This document shows, piece after piece, positions 1-12,600 of a stretch of 64,000 nucleotides of DNA. Origin of the DNA: Myrica gale (Eukaryota; Streptophyta; Magnoliopsida; Fagales; Myricaceae); contig OZ005599.1 of assembly GCA_963930655.1 (NCBI GenBank), positions 19,793,224 to 19,857,223 of the forward strand, read 5' to 3'. The position numbers and the translations under genes are program-made. The stretch's first letter is position 1. Each line of letters opens with the position of its first letter. Under the pieces are notes generated by a model, which was given only the letters and a program-made list of their open reading frames with translations, was not told the origin of the DNA and searched no databases.

Positions 1-1192
1 CTCTGCGCGCGGCTACAGGCATGCGGTTCTACAGACAGGATTACTAGTCTATGTTACAACAAATTTTTATTATTTAAATTATATTTTCTCACACTCCTTA
101 TGTGTGCTCTGAACTCTCTCTTAATTATTAGACTAAACACGTATGTATTTTAATTGTAATCGGATTAAAGTGTAGAGCAAGCTTTCAAATTCAGAATCTT
201 AAGTCTATACCACGTTAAAAACTATCAATTATCATAAAAGTTTAAATTATTAGGAAGATATATATTTTTATTATTTAGATTCTATTCTTTTACTTAATTT
301 GTCGTCAAGAAATATTGGAACCGGATGCTCAGCTGGTTAAGTAATTCTTGGTTTGAAGGGAATGAAACAGTGATTCTTTTGAGCTAAAGGATCACAAAGA
401 ATGATATTGGGATTCCGTCTAGCTCTTAATGTTTTTATAAAACTTATCAGTTCGTGTTTATCCGAGTGATCATGTGCATTACTTTGCAGTCCTAGGCTGC
501 CTCTTACTTTTGCTTCTATTTGGTATCTGCAGGGCACACCGCGCAAGGATGAGCAGGGATAGAGATTGTGTTATTGGTGAAGAGTACCCAATCTCGAAGA
601 GAATCGAAACTTTTAGGCGAAAGAACTCAAAACGGAGAAGACATTAATGCATGATACGTACGTATGTATTATCGACGCATGTGTAAAGTTGAACAGCATA
701 TCGCATTCCGAGCCTAATCAATGAAACAGATCTAGCTAGAGGGCGTTTTCAAAGCACCAACCATTTTTTACTATTTCAAAATTTTAGTTTATAAATATAA
801 AAAAACTCAAAATTTTTATTAAATAAAATACTTCCACATAGTCTCTCTCATCTATTAACTCGTATCTTTTTATTAAAGTAAATATAAAAAAAATTAATCT
901 CCACAGTTCAATTGTCGTTAGCCAACTAAGGTGAAGGGCCAACGTGGCCTGGAAATAGAAGAATATAAAATTATTATGCAACCTTCAAATTCAATTTTTA
1001 TTTAAAAATATTATTTTTTTTTATTTTTAATAATTTTGTGTTTGAGAGACATTTCGGTCATTTTGCATGTAGTTTAACCGTCAAATCAAACAGAGCAATA
1101 ATAGATTGTTTTTGAAACATATGAGGCAGAATAAAATATTTTGAAACTTGAGGTAGACTTACTGATTTTTGTCCATAGATGTAAGGCGTACA
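1..1192. other. Intergenic, no gene seen
   Basis: AT-rich sequence with only short ORFs that lack conserved motifs or splice structure. No RNA gene or defined transposon end was recognised. The stretch ends at the hAT-like element beginning near 1193. Confidence 0.5.
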
Positions 1193-1868
1193 GTTTAGGG
1201 ATGTTCAGTTGCACCGGCGGTGACCGTTTTAACCCTAAAATCGTCACCGCTACCGGTACCGTAACCGGTAAGGGCGGCTATTTTGCCTTAGAGATGCAGT
1301 GACGGTGTCCAATATGTGATTCTGTCAATTGCGGTGACGGTGATGGTTTTCGCCAAACCGTCACCTACACTACCGTTAACCACTCATAGTTGAGACTTAA
1401 GATAATTATTGATTATGTGACATACTTTTGTTGAGCTTTTGTTGGAATATATTAGTTGGTTTATGTCACATTGTTTGACACTTTTATTAGACTTTAGTCA
1501 TTATGTTTGAATAAGATATTATGTTGGACTTTTGGACTATTTATTATATTTTTTATGATTATAATGATTATGATATTATATTTGAATATGTTATGATATT
1601 TTTCCATTTGATATGATTATTGATTATGATATTATGTTATAAATTTAAACAGCTCAAAAGTAAAAAAAATGAAAAAGCATAAGGAAAAAAACTCTTTTTT
1701 TTCACAATAGTTATACGGTTTAAGCGGTTATCGTATAATCGTTACCGTTAATACCGTCATCGGCAAGAACGGTTATTGTGCTTTAGCGGCGCGGTGGCGG
1801 TGTCAGTTATGTGATTCCGTCAATTGCAGTTACCAAACCGTCACCTACATTACCGTTAACCACCCCTA
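1193..1868. mobile_element. Non-autonomous hAT-like element
   Basis: The left end reads TAGGGATGTTCAG (from 1196) and the right end reads AACCACCCCTA (to 1868), an imperfect inverted pair of the TAGGGGTG type. GGCGTACA (1185-1192) lies just outside the left end and GGCGTACT (1869-1876) outside the right, a 7-of-8 match fitting the 8-bp duplication of hAT transposons. The interior is rich in ACCGTCACCG-type subrepeats. An internal copy of the right end (CCGTTAACCACTCATAG, near 1388) suggests a duplicated or nested element. There is no transposase ORF, so the family call rests on ends and duplication only. Confidence 0.6.
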
Positions 1869-2889
1869 GGCGTACTATAATGTTCTCCCACAAAAATTTT
1901 GATTTAGGAAAGAAAAAAAAACATAACGGACCCTTAGTTAGAGTTTGCAGACACATCTTATTTGCTAGTTGGACACAATCTTAGGCAACTTTAATATGTG
2001 GTTTGCACACCAGAACATGCAGATGTGTGCATGATAAAAGAGGAACAAGATGATCAGGAATCCAGAACCTTTACAAAAACGGTGCTTTTCATAAGGACTC
2101 GGCTATTCTCTTTTAGAGGCAGTAACCATTTGACTGGATGGTGATCATGGGATTGACACCAACAGCAGTTGGCAGAACACTGGCAACACAAACGAATAGG
2201 CTTTTTTTCTCATCAATCCCCATCCTGCAGCTACCCATTTGATGGGCTGAGGTAAGTACTGTCCAATTCTCTGAGAGTGACATTGGGCCTCCCAATACAG
2301 AGACTGTGTTCAAAAACTCCTCCACTTCCTTCTCACTAATTTCAGCACATTTGAGTCTCTAGCCATCACTACGATGGGTACCCACCTCAACAGCACATAC
2401 TGCTACCAAAATTCTTAATGCCTGCCTTAACCCAACCCTGAGGTTTTCTCTGTCTGATGCATCCTATCTGTAGCTTACCCTTCCCTCCGACTTAACTTCT
2501 CTGAAGGAACCATTTTGGATTGGCATGTTTTTGTGACAAAGGTTTACTTGTAAATATCTTGAGAGCAAGGGTAAGAAAGGTCAAAGGAGAAGCTTCTTAA
2601 ATGAGTAGTCTGCTTCAGAGTTCACCTGTAGTCTGTAGTAGTTTACCTGGAGCGCAGAAACAACAAGTCTATTTTAAATAAAAAGGCGCCCCACGTGTAA
2701 CAGAAAAGGGTGACTTAGAGACTCGTGAAAAAGAAGAAAAAATAGTTATAAGAGGTTGTACGTACCTGACAAAAGGATCTGCAGAAACAAAAATTGAAGA
2801 AATCAAGATTCCTTGAATGAGATCTAAACAGTGCCGAAACTCTAGAGCTTCTCTTCTCTTGCTTTGATCTTTCGTGTTGTGAGGATTCA

Positions 2890-3740
2890 TCTTGAAGAAT
2901 ACTTCCAGATATGAAGAATCATTGGTTGTTGATCACTTGTCTTCATCTGTGATTGAGGAATTTCGAACACCGGACGTTTGGGCGTTCTTGGACGGAATCG
3001 TGGTAGCTTGAGTGGCTCAAGTGGGTTTGCTGCGAAGAGTAACTTGGGAGTGGCTGGGATTGAAGGTTTTCATCCCCTGCAGAGGCAGATTCAAGAAGGA
3101 TCTTGAGTAAGGTTGTGTGTATTGTAGATTAACTGGTTTGTTAGATCTATAAGATCACGTTGTAACCTAGGTCATATCCCTAGTGAAGTTTCGTTCTACA
3201 CGAGGTCCCAGAGAGTTTTTCTCTCAAATAGGTTTATATTTGAGAGTTTCTCTTCGTCAACAAGTTTCGGTGTCGTATGTTTGTTTTATGTTCATTATTC
3301 GTTGATTTAGATTACTATGTTAATTTCTAACGATTCTTGTTTGAAAGTGTTCTCAAGATTGATTGTCAAACGTTAGCTTTACCATTGTGCAAGAAGAGTT
3401 CAGGTAACGATCTGATCTGGATCTTGTGTTAATTCTTAAAAGATATATTGTTGTTGTTAAAGTGTGAAAATCAAAATATCTTGGGTTATATTGAATCTGG
3501 GTGAGTAGTTCATTGTTGGAATGTGAAGGAGTTTTCTGCATGTTAGCCTAAGCTTTTACAGCATAATATCTGTCTAAGAACATGGTTCAAACTTGAATAT
3601 TATTCTTACAAAGTTGTATAAGAATACAGATTTGATTGTATGCTATAGAGTGACTTTTGTTGTGATTCTTTTATCATTTAATATACTGCATTTATTTTTA
3701 AAATACCTATTCACCCCCTCTAGGTTATTTGGGTCTAAAA
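2890..3740 (+). mobile_element. Copia-type LTR fragment inside the FAO pseudogene
   Basis: The stretch ends in CCTATTCACCCCCTCTAGGT (about 3708-3727), a sequence typical of the 3' end of plant Copia LTRs just before the tRNA-primed binding site. Upstream text (GATCACGTTGTAACCTAGG, CACGAGGTCCC) also looks LTR-like. No gag-pol is attached, so this is a solo or truncated LTR. The left boundary is uncertain. It separates two conserved FAO blocks. Confidence 0.45.
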
Positions 3741-4659
3741 CAGTTTGTTCATTCTCTGGAACCCAAGTCCCTAATTGGCTAATTATCGTTATCAAATCAG
3801 AAGTTCTTGCATAATTCACCTCTTTTCTTCATTTCTAGTCCAGATTCCCAAGGACATACTACAGAAAATGATGTCGAGCCTAATGTCAGAGTTTCTATCA
3901 TCGCTCTTATCTTTGAGTCTGCCCCTACCACCTTATGGACCGATGTGATTATTCAGCCCTCATAGCTTTTACCCTTGAGCTCTGAATTTGATTCTGGAAA
4001 GTATCCTCAGGCCATGACTACAGGGTGGAGATGAAGGTTACGGCCTATATTCCAGTTCTTCAATCCGCTAGAGATCATTAAAACGGGTGTTGAAAGAGCC
4101 CCACATGCAGAGATTGTTGCTTTGGCCTCAATCTGCAGTACCTTTGTGATGTTGTTGCCCAAAGATTTTGCTATAACACCCAGGCATATATTTGTTCTTT
4201 TGCTTCCCTTCTTGTTCTCTTCCAGTATAAATCTCTCAGCTTTACATCCTGTTAAGATCACTGCACCATGATCCACAGTGTCTACAAGCCACGTAGTATC
4301 AGTCCCCTTTTGTCTCCTTTTCTACATCCATAACCACAAGACTCACAATAATGAGTCGACAAGGAATTCTGCGGCACGTAATCGACCTTAAGACCTAAAT
4401 TCTCACACCCTTTTCTCAGTACTTGATTTTGGACACCTTCCTCTACACAATTCTCTGTTACACCTATTCTCCCCCGCACAGTATCCATAGCAGAAAGATA
4501 TTCGGGGCTACCAAACAGCGGGATCTGGCAGTCGTCGACCCATTCTCGAAGCACCATTTTTGGTGTTCTGATGGATGCTGACCAGTTAACAGCATAACCA
4601 CCGCCTACTGTTGAACCTGCCCGAATAAACATGAAAAATCTAGTTTAGACCCTAACAAC

Positions 4660-5400
4660 ACTTAGAGGTGGAAAATATGTGTTTTACCTCTAATTAACAA
4701 ATCAATAACAAATTTAAAACATGTTCTAAAATTGTTCAGCCTAGATATGCATAATAATCAACTCAGTCAACAAATAGGCAGCGGAAAATTAAATAAACTT
4801 CAATCACACAAAGAGACAAGAATTTGGTGACGAAGTGGAAAACCTTTGAAATATCATTCAAAGGAAAAATCACTTCGGGCTAGCAGCCACCTAGAATCCA
4901 CTAAGAAGAAAACCTTACAAACAGTGATTCAGACACGGGCAACCCCTGTTGCTTGACTCTGACAACCCTGATGTAATAATCTAAGTCTCTCTGCTTAGAC
5001 CCGTTCCGTGCGGCTCTCCCCTCAAACCTTTGAGGATCTTCTTATGAATTCTTCACCGAATACTCTTGTTCTTTAGCACGTCTTCAACACCATGAAGGTT
5101 ACAAAGATATTTGATCGAAGACGAGAGAAAACTTGTCAATCTTGAAGCACAACTCTTCTGGGGGTTTTCTCTCAAGGAAGGAGGCACAGATCTACTCAAT
5201 GGAAGCCTCAATCACCTTTAGGACGGCCTCCCACGAAACCTAGTAGGGTTTCCTAACATTTCAAAAGGAAATTCCAAGAATTCAGGGATTTTTGAAATTC
5301 GCCGAAAGTCGCTCGAGGGCTGGTCAAACGCTTATGTTTCTGTCTGAAATTTTCACGGAGCACTCGAGCGCTTGTCTTATAATGAAAAATAAGAATGATA
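4660..5400. repeat. Probable dispersed repeat inside the FAO pseudogene
   Basis: This sequence replaces the expected FAD-binding exon region of FAO. It carries no FAO homology on either strand and contains phrases seen in plant high-copy repeats (for example AATTTGGTGACGAAGTGG near 4820). It may be the internal leader of an LTR retrotransposon. Ends are not defined and no ORF supports the call. Confidence 0.3.
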
Positions 5401-6924
5401 TAATTGAAAAAAAAATATATTTTATAATTTTTTAAATTAATTAGTGATTAAAAATTTTACACTCGAAGACAACCTATTTTAAGGTAATAGAACCTGAGAG
5501 AGACGAGTGAAGCGCCGGTGAACAACTGAACAGCTCCTCCTCGTCATTTAATATGGGTGGGTGGGCGTGAGGTCGATCTCAATCCCGTTCCCGTTTTTAG
5601 TTCTTCTAGTTTTTTTAAATAAATAAAAAAAATCTGAGCCCATTTTTACTTTATTTAAGTATTAGGTAAGGCGTATCCTTGTACAAGATGCGATCTTAAT
5701 CATCTTGCCTCTGGCTGGATGCTGGAGCTTTCAAACATTAATGAGCGCGTAGAATTGTAAGTGAGGTTCGTTAAGAAGAAATTTGTAAAATTCATAAAAA
5801 AATTATTAATAAATGACAATTTTCACGCTTCATAAAAAAACATCACTTATTTAGACAATATGGCCAACTTTAATGGGCAGTTGAATTATTGTTAAAAAAA
5901 GACTTGTTTAATCATCCAATTGTAAAATAATTTACATAAGAATAATACTATAGTTTGAGAGTGTTTATTATGGTAATTTAGAATGTAAAATACCAATAAC
6001 CCTATAGTTTGAAGGTGTACAAGAAACCTAACCCATAAAAAAATCGCATAACGGCGTGGCGTGGTTGGGATGAAATCCTAGTATGTTACACCCATTTGTC
6101 ATGTAGAAAAAGAAAAAAAAAAGACACCCATTTCTCAATGTCAAACGCCCCCTTGTCTTCTATAACTAGAGTGTCTCGGAATACAAATGTATATGGGCGG
6201 CCCTTCTGAAAAAATCATGAAACAAAGACACGTGAATGCTATATGATGGCACTTTTTGGAAGGTAATGTAGAGGGGAAAACCCCCCATAGTCCTATGATC
6301 AAACAGTACTAAAGCTTGTAATGATCTTGTTTTCCGGAGAGGGAAACAAGTCAAATATAGGATTGCAGAGTTAGAGGCCATACCCGTGAGAAGAAGTTGT
6401 AGAGGCACAAGGCTTTGATGTAAAGAAACGCAAGCCTTATTGGTGTCATAAATCAAGTCCGAAACCCCTTCTGCACAAATTTCTCTCTATTCTCCAAGGA
6501 CATGCGAGAAAAGTTGCATATGAAGGGCCATTTCTCGCAAACGCAGAGAGATCCACAAAACAATAAGGTGCCCAACCTAGTTGTTAGGCTGTCAGCAACC
6601 ATAAAACAACTATCACCAGAATCACGCCTTCTATCACGGCCTTCTTCACCAAAATCTCCGCAACCTGTTCGCATTCCAATATGAAAAAGTTTTTAAAAAG
6701 AAAAAAGAAAAAAAAAGACCTATTTGATTACTGAAGTATTTTAGATTCTGAAGTTTGCCAAATTTAAAGCACTAGAATAAAAGGATTCATTTATCAGAAG
6801 CCCGTAAAAAAGTAACATGCACGATGCATGCGTACGAAATTGAACTGAAGTTTGCCCTGCTACGAAAACGTTTAGATCCTTCCAATGTCGTCTTAGTAAA
6901 TATACAATAAGCATATAATGCACC

Positions 6925-6942
6925 GAGAGAGAGAGAGAGAGA
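6925..6942. repeat. (GA)n microsatellite
   Basis: A short uninterrupted GA run next to the donor of FAO pseudogene exon 1, within its first intron. Confidence 0.9.
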
Positions 6943-7199
6943 AATAGGGCACCTGATCAGGGAGCGGAGGTTGTGAGCCATAAGCTCTGCAGAAGAACTG
7001 CACAGCATTTGTAGGTTGACCTTCATTTGGCGCCTCCAAAGAATTCAATGGCAGAGGCGGCAGTATAGTCTCGCAAATGCTAGCCAGTGATTGCATCTCA
7101 GCTGCTGTGAGCCAATGACTGTATTTGCTCTCTCCAGCTTCCTTCCCTCCCCTCAGCAAAGGATGGCTATTTCTTCTCATCTCTCTCTGTGTCTGTCTA

Positions 7200-8036
7200 T
7201 CTCCCCATTCAAAAGTTTCTAATAGAGGGTGCTACAGCCTACAGCTGACTTTTCCCCGTTGTTTGGTTGGTAATGAAGACAATCACATATAATCTTTGAG
7301 ATTGCTTTTTTCTTAGTTTCGTAATATATTTTGTGGACAAAAATTTAGGAATATGAACGTCACGTTACCTCCCTCTTATGAAGGCTTTTTCTTGCCCTAA
7401 GCATTAAACAACTCACCTACGTGCTACACACGAGCCACAAATTGCAAGACACAGTGAAAAGATAAGAAAACTGAAAAAGGAAATACTTCAATCAGAGCCA
7501 AGAAAAAAAAATACTTCAATCAGAGTGTCCCATCTAGAAAAAAAAATCAGAGCGTCCCACTGGCTAAGAATCATTTTTCCGAATCAGTTGGCACAGTAAT
7601 TAACCTCCGAACTGGGGCTCTCTGAGGTTACCTTTCCAAATTCCAAAGGTGGAAGGGGGTGTGTCTTCCCCGTGATGGTAGATGCCTAGATGGAAAAAGG
7701 GTAAAGAAAAAAAATTAAGGTAGATGGAAAAGCGACGGCCTTTCGGTGGGGAGTTAGGCCTACGTTATGTTACTTTTGAGTAAAAATGTAGAATTTTAGA
7801 GAAATAAATTTTTATGTTGAATAGTATTTTATTAATATTTATGTAAAGTAGAGAGAGAAATGATTTGATGTAATTGTTTAATAAAAAAGTATGGGAGATA
7901 AGTGAAAAAGTATAGAGAGAGAAAATTTATGTTGAATAAAAAATTAAAAAATTGTTGAAGATTGTGTAAAATGTATTGATGTTTGTGTTTGAATTCTGAA
8001 TTCTGAATATGTTCGGTAGTAGATTTGTGAATATAC
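7200..8036. other. Intergenic, no gene seen
   Basis: Sequence 5' of the FAO pseudogene. The part from about 7770 to 7990 resembles the AT-rich interior of the MITE family described at 8040 (AGTGAAAAAGTATAGAGAGAG) and may be an older copy. Nothing coding was found. Confidence 0.4.
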
Positions 8037-8039
8037 TTA

Positions 8040-8214
8040 GGTTGTGTTTGTATTGAAATATTTTTGGTATTGGGTTTTGTGTTGGTATTGAGTTTAGTGA
8101 AAAAGTGAAGAGAGAGGTAATTTTTTATATTTTTTATGGGAGAGAGAGATTATATTGTAGTATTTTATTAGGAGAGAGAATATTTTGAGAAAAATTGTTG
8201 GTGCAAACGCACCT
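8040..8214. mobile_element. Tourist-like MITE
   Basis: A 175-bp element with ends GGTTGTGTTTG and CAAACGCACC, an imperfect inverted pair. TTA flanks it on the left (8037-8039) and on the right (8215-8217), as in PIF/Harbinger MITEs. The AT-rich interior includes a TTTAGTGAAAAAGTGAAGAG motif shared with copies at 16060 and 46580. Confidence 0.65.
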
Positions 8215-8649
8215 TTAGAATCCTGAAAAAGTGTGAAAACGAACATATCTTATTTCTTCACGAATTTATGATTTGGAGACGTGGAATACGTGCGTCCGTT
8301 CATGTTTGTGCCGTATGAGGTATGTCATTGAGAGGGAGAAGAGAGTAAAATCTAGATGCTTCCATGGCTGGCTGTGCGGGAACTCCAGAATGCTCTGTCT
8401 GTTTTCTTGTCGCCAGTTTTCTTGCGTTTTGGTTAGAATTTGTTGTTTTATCTCTTTCTTTTCTTCTCTTCAACAGATGGTACCCTTGAGAGAAACAATT
8501 ATTTTGGGAAATATTTGATATTGTTTTAGTTGCAGCATAGTTGAGATACAACAGGAAATTTTCGGAAATAGTTAAAAAAGTTGAAGGTTTAAATAACAAG
8601 CTAATTGTATTTATAGAAGAGACTAGTGGACGTGGTAAATGGGTAAGTG

Positions 8650-8879
8650 TAGGGGTGGGCAAAACTACCGCTGGTACCGAAATTCCGGCTTCTGTATTGG
8701 TTCCACCCACCGTATACCGCTCGGAATCGAAATCGGAGTCAGTATAGGGTATATGGAATTTCAAGATTGCCATAATTTCGGAAGCTGCTGGACCAAAACC
8801 GAACCGGATGCCAAAATAGACATCCGGTTATTACCCATACTTGAGCCGGAATTTTCGGCAAAATCGTTACCCACCCCTA
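8650..8879. mobile_element. Non-autonomous hAT element, 230 bp
   Basis: It starts TAGGGGTGGGCAAAAC and ends GTTACCCACCCCTA, clear terminal inverted repeats. It is flanked by GGTAAGTG (8642-8649) and GGTAAGTT (8880-8887), a 7-of-8 target-site duplication. The interior contains repeated CCGGAAT- and ACCG-type words and no transposase. Short ORFs across it are chance. Confidence 0.75.
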
Positions 8880-8887
8880 GGTAAGTT

Positions 8888-9610
8888 TTGCTTTGGCGCT
8901 CTATCGTGCGTCCGAGGTCAGTGGGCTCTTAGGCCTGAAAGGCTTAAAGGTACCAAAAAAAGTAGGCGTTTTAAATAGGTGGCCACTGGCTTAATAGTGC
9001 TAATGATCCACGAGGCCAATTGATGTCGGTCATCATCCATAGGCGGATGACGTAATCTACAATGCTAACGGCAGTGTCTATGTTGCTAGTTCTAACGGGT
9101 TAGAGGGCTGTATTATTCTCACTGGGATTATGTAAGTTGGTAGTCTTCTTTTAAGTAGAGCGAGACAATGGCTGCTGACATTAATTTATAATGTCTGAAT
9201 CATCAGCCAGCCAGCCAGCCAGGCGGGAAAAGAGAACAAGATCACAGTGGTGGCTTTTAGCATTGCATCTATGTTTGCTAGTTCCAGAGTGTTCTAAGTC
9301 AGATAAACATACACACTTAGCACTAGAAAGCAACAAAAAGAAAATGCTTTAATCATAAGCAAATGTAAATCGCCTCCTGTCGATGCCCTGATGAGAAGCA
9401 AAACAATAGGTACTGGAATCCAAAGGCTCAAATAAAGTGAAAGTGCGCTTAACTACTAATATCCTCAGTCTGCGCATCTACAAAATAGACATAATATGTT
9501 TATAATATTATAAACATAATAGTATTCTAGAAAATCAACATGAGGCCTATTTCAATTTCTCTATGATAACTCCAACTTCAATAAATATCTTACACCTTAT
9601 TTCAAACATC
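8888..9610. other. Intergenic, no gene seen
   Basis: Includes a short CCAG-type repeat near 9204-9221 and probably the 3'UTR of the minus-strand WD40-like gene ending near 9611. No conserved coding sequence was found. Confidence 0.4.
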
Positions 9611-12600
9611 TTACTCCGCTGATGGTACTTGCTCCTAGAAAATGCCAAGAGGTTTCGAACATGCATCATACCTCTGATAAGTGCCTCCACACTGCTGGGC
9701 GATCTCTTGATATGATGAGAGCACGAGATGATAGGTAATCGAAGGAAGGTGAATACATGTCATCTGGACCAATGATATCTCTCACTGTCTGCATGTTTCC
9801 AGAATCAACAGTGAAAGGCTCCAACAAATCATCGCTCAAGGCATCGAAAACAAATAGCCCCAGCCCACAAACGCCCATGACGAGGTTTGAATTTCCCCAT
9901 ACTTGTGTTATTGCTGTGCAATGGAAGTGCGCATTTGATTCTGGCATAGCATAAGTGCTAAATAGCCTTTGTTTGCGCAATGAGAACCGTTGAACCAGTG
10001 AAGAAGGCTGCCTTCTCCCACCTGACCTTACTGTAGAGCAGCCAAGAAAGATAGAATCTCCACGAGAGGAAACTGACTGCACACTGACCCCAAGTGTTGG
10101 TATCTTAAGACCTACACCAGATGGGTGGCGAAAGTCCAAAACATTAATGGAATCAGGGGTGCAGAAAACACCATCATTTCCTTCTGCTTCCGAGGAACTT
10201 ACTCTGCATCATGAATCAACTATGTTAGAGCTGCTAAAGAACATTTGGTGAAAATTTTTTCATGCTTGTATTTAACTGCACCAATGAGAAGACTTAAAAT
10301 AGCATTCATATGGTCATGCACTACTGGTATCTCCCTATATGGATACATCCTTTTGCCTAGAATAACCAGAAGCAGAAAACTATGAGCGTTGAAATAAGAT
10401 ACAAGTACTAAACAACAAAATAAATTGTCCTGAAAACACAAATACAGATACATCCCACCTACATAGATCAAATTGACCAAGCTACAGGGACTAACCAAGC
10501 AAAATATGCGAACCCAGAAACGTAGACAAAAAAAATGAGGACAATGGAAATACAGTGAAGCAAGCAAATCGAGAAAGTTGGTGCTCACCTTTGACGAACC
10601 CCACCACCTAATTCAGCATCTGTGTTGTTCACATTAAGAGCAGAAATTTTTCGGCCACATGAAGACACCAATGATAGTGCTTGAGGACTCAGAGAATTCA
10701 CATCCCACACAGAAATTGTTTCTGCTTCAGCTAGAACTACTTTTCCTCTGTTTCTCCATTGTAATGGGCTTGAATAATCCATTGTTAACACGGGCTTCTG
10801 CACCTCCCATTTCATAACTTGCTCCCCATCCCGGATATCAAACATTTTCACACCTTTCTGACAGCTGGCAGTTGAAACGATAAGAGGTCCACAGGGTTTA
10901 TACCAGAATTGTTGACATTCTGGGGCAAGGATATTTGACAATGCATTTCTTCTGTGAACAATATTATTGTTCAAGGGAGCCAGTACTGTTCTTGAAGTGG
11001 TTGTTCCATCCTCAATTTGGAAAGCTCGCACATCTTTGGTGTAAAAGTCCCAGGAGCAAAAACCTGAATCCATAGCATTCCCAGCAGATGCAGCAACAAC
11101 ATATCTTCCCGAGCAACCATCTGCCCCGGGGGCACGAAGTATCCAACAATCCCTCCATATATCAGATGATAGTCCTGTCGGAGGCTTGTACTCAGACTTC
11201 TCCTGAAACAAGGACTGGTCATAAGCGGAACAAATCCATCATAAATTACAGTGCTAACTCTTTGTTTATGTCCATGATGCAACAATATCTGTATCACTCA
11301 AAAAACATGTAACATAGCCAATTGATATAAACAAGCTTCAGGTTTACGAAAGAAAGGTAAATATAGAAAAGATAAATTACCAAATCAAGACTTCAAACAA
11401 AACAACCAATCCGAAGTAAATCACTGATCTATTTTTTTTTCTAGGCAAATCACTGATTTATTGCATGTAGAAGTGATCTGAACTTATTGTAGTCCTATTT
11501 TTTCAACTGGAGATTGACCATATGAGACTATGAGTTCTCTAGGGGAAAGAAATTAGCAAATCAAACGGCATTTAAAGAAATGCAACTCCAATTAGATAAC
11601 TAGATAGCCAACCTCGGAATTCACAATATCATAAAATGAGCAAGAACCATCATTGTGTGCAAGAAGAACCGCCTCCCCTTCAGAGACAAACCACCCTCCT
11701 GTTGAGATTTTACGACCTATTTCATTCAGCTGATAAATGCTTGTATCTTCTGTCTCCTCACCCAGTATTACGTCCTGTCTATTTTCCTGATCATCAAACT
11801 CGTCGAGTCTCTCATCAGTTGTGAGAACTAGCTCAACATCACCCTTTCCATTGGATCTATGTGAAGAATCTTGTGCTCCTCCAGATGTTGCACCATTCAT
11901 TTCTTGAACTTCACAATGTTCAAACTCAGCCTGCCCATCCCTTCTGGTGACTTGACTTTTATCCTTATTCAGGGAAGCTAAGAACTCAGCTGCTATTGGG
12001 TTCTCGTCAATGGGGCTAAACGACTTCCCATTCACTTTTGACTCACAATTCGGTTCCGCAGCGTGGGATTGATGACTTTGAGGGATTTCTGACGTCGCTT
12101 TCAGAGATGCCCGATTTTTTAGCAACCTATGATGAGGAAAGAGTCTAGTTTCCAGTTCATCGCTACTCAATCCTTTGACCGAACTTTTAGAATCATCAGC
12201 TTCCTTGCTATTTCCCTTCTCAACTATTCTGCTTTCCCCATCACCAACTGGTTTTGACGAGGCAATTTTACCACCCACTTCACCTGCAACATTACCCATT
12301 GCCTTCTGAATCCCAGAGATCTTGTCCTGAATATCTGAAAGTATCACCTTTGAGGCATCCGGGTTATTCATATCCAACATCTCCTTGGTCTTCTTAATAT
12401 CTGACGCAATTCTTTTGACCTTCCCTTCCAAAAAAGCAAGCTTCTCGTGAAGCATGCTTGGATACTTGTTACCAATAACCACTTCATTTAACACCTCCCG
12501 CTTCAGTATCTCTGGAACCTTGCCATTATCCAAAGACTTCTTACGACTCTCTTCTCTACACAAGTCAACGTCATTCCCAACGTTCAAAACCTCCCCAGTC

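Larger units (their letters stand above)
2085..7180 (-). pseudogene. Long-chain-alcohol oxidase (FAO) pseudogene
   Basis: Remains of an FAD-dependent GMC-family oxidase that converts long-chain fatty alcohols to aldehydes. Exon 1 (7180-6953) starts MRRNSHPLLRGG and ends at a good CAG|GT donor. A membrane-anchor piece follows at about 6680-6385 but needs a frameshift and crosses a TGA. The middle piece (4632 to about 3815) contains [15 protein letters not shown] and GRNLHLHPV; it is broken by a one-base shift near 4280 and two TGA codons near 4000 and 3950. The last piece (about 2512-2085) contains [11 protein letters not shown] and [10 protein letters not shown]; it has TAG codons near 2472 and 2361, a TAA near 2112 and a deletion of roughly 14-20 residues after CRMG. 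The GxGxxG FAD-binding segment between the anchor and GSTVGGG is missing. Two repeats lie inside the gene. The protein cannot be made. Confidence 0.9.

Noticed and set aside
8300-8773. 157-codon minus-strand ORF
   Set aside because: Its first part is read through the hAT-like element at 8650, and the remainder has no recognisable domain.
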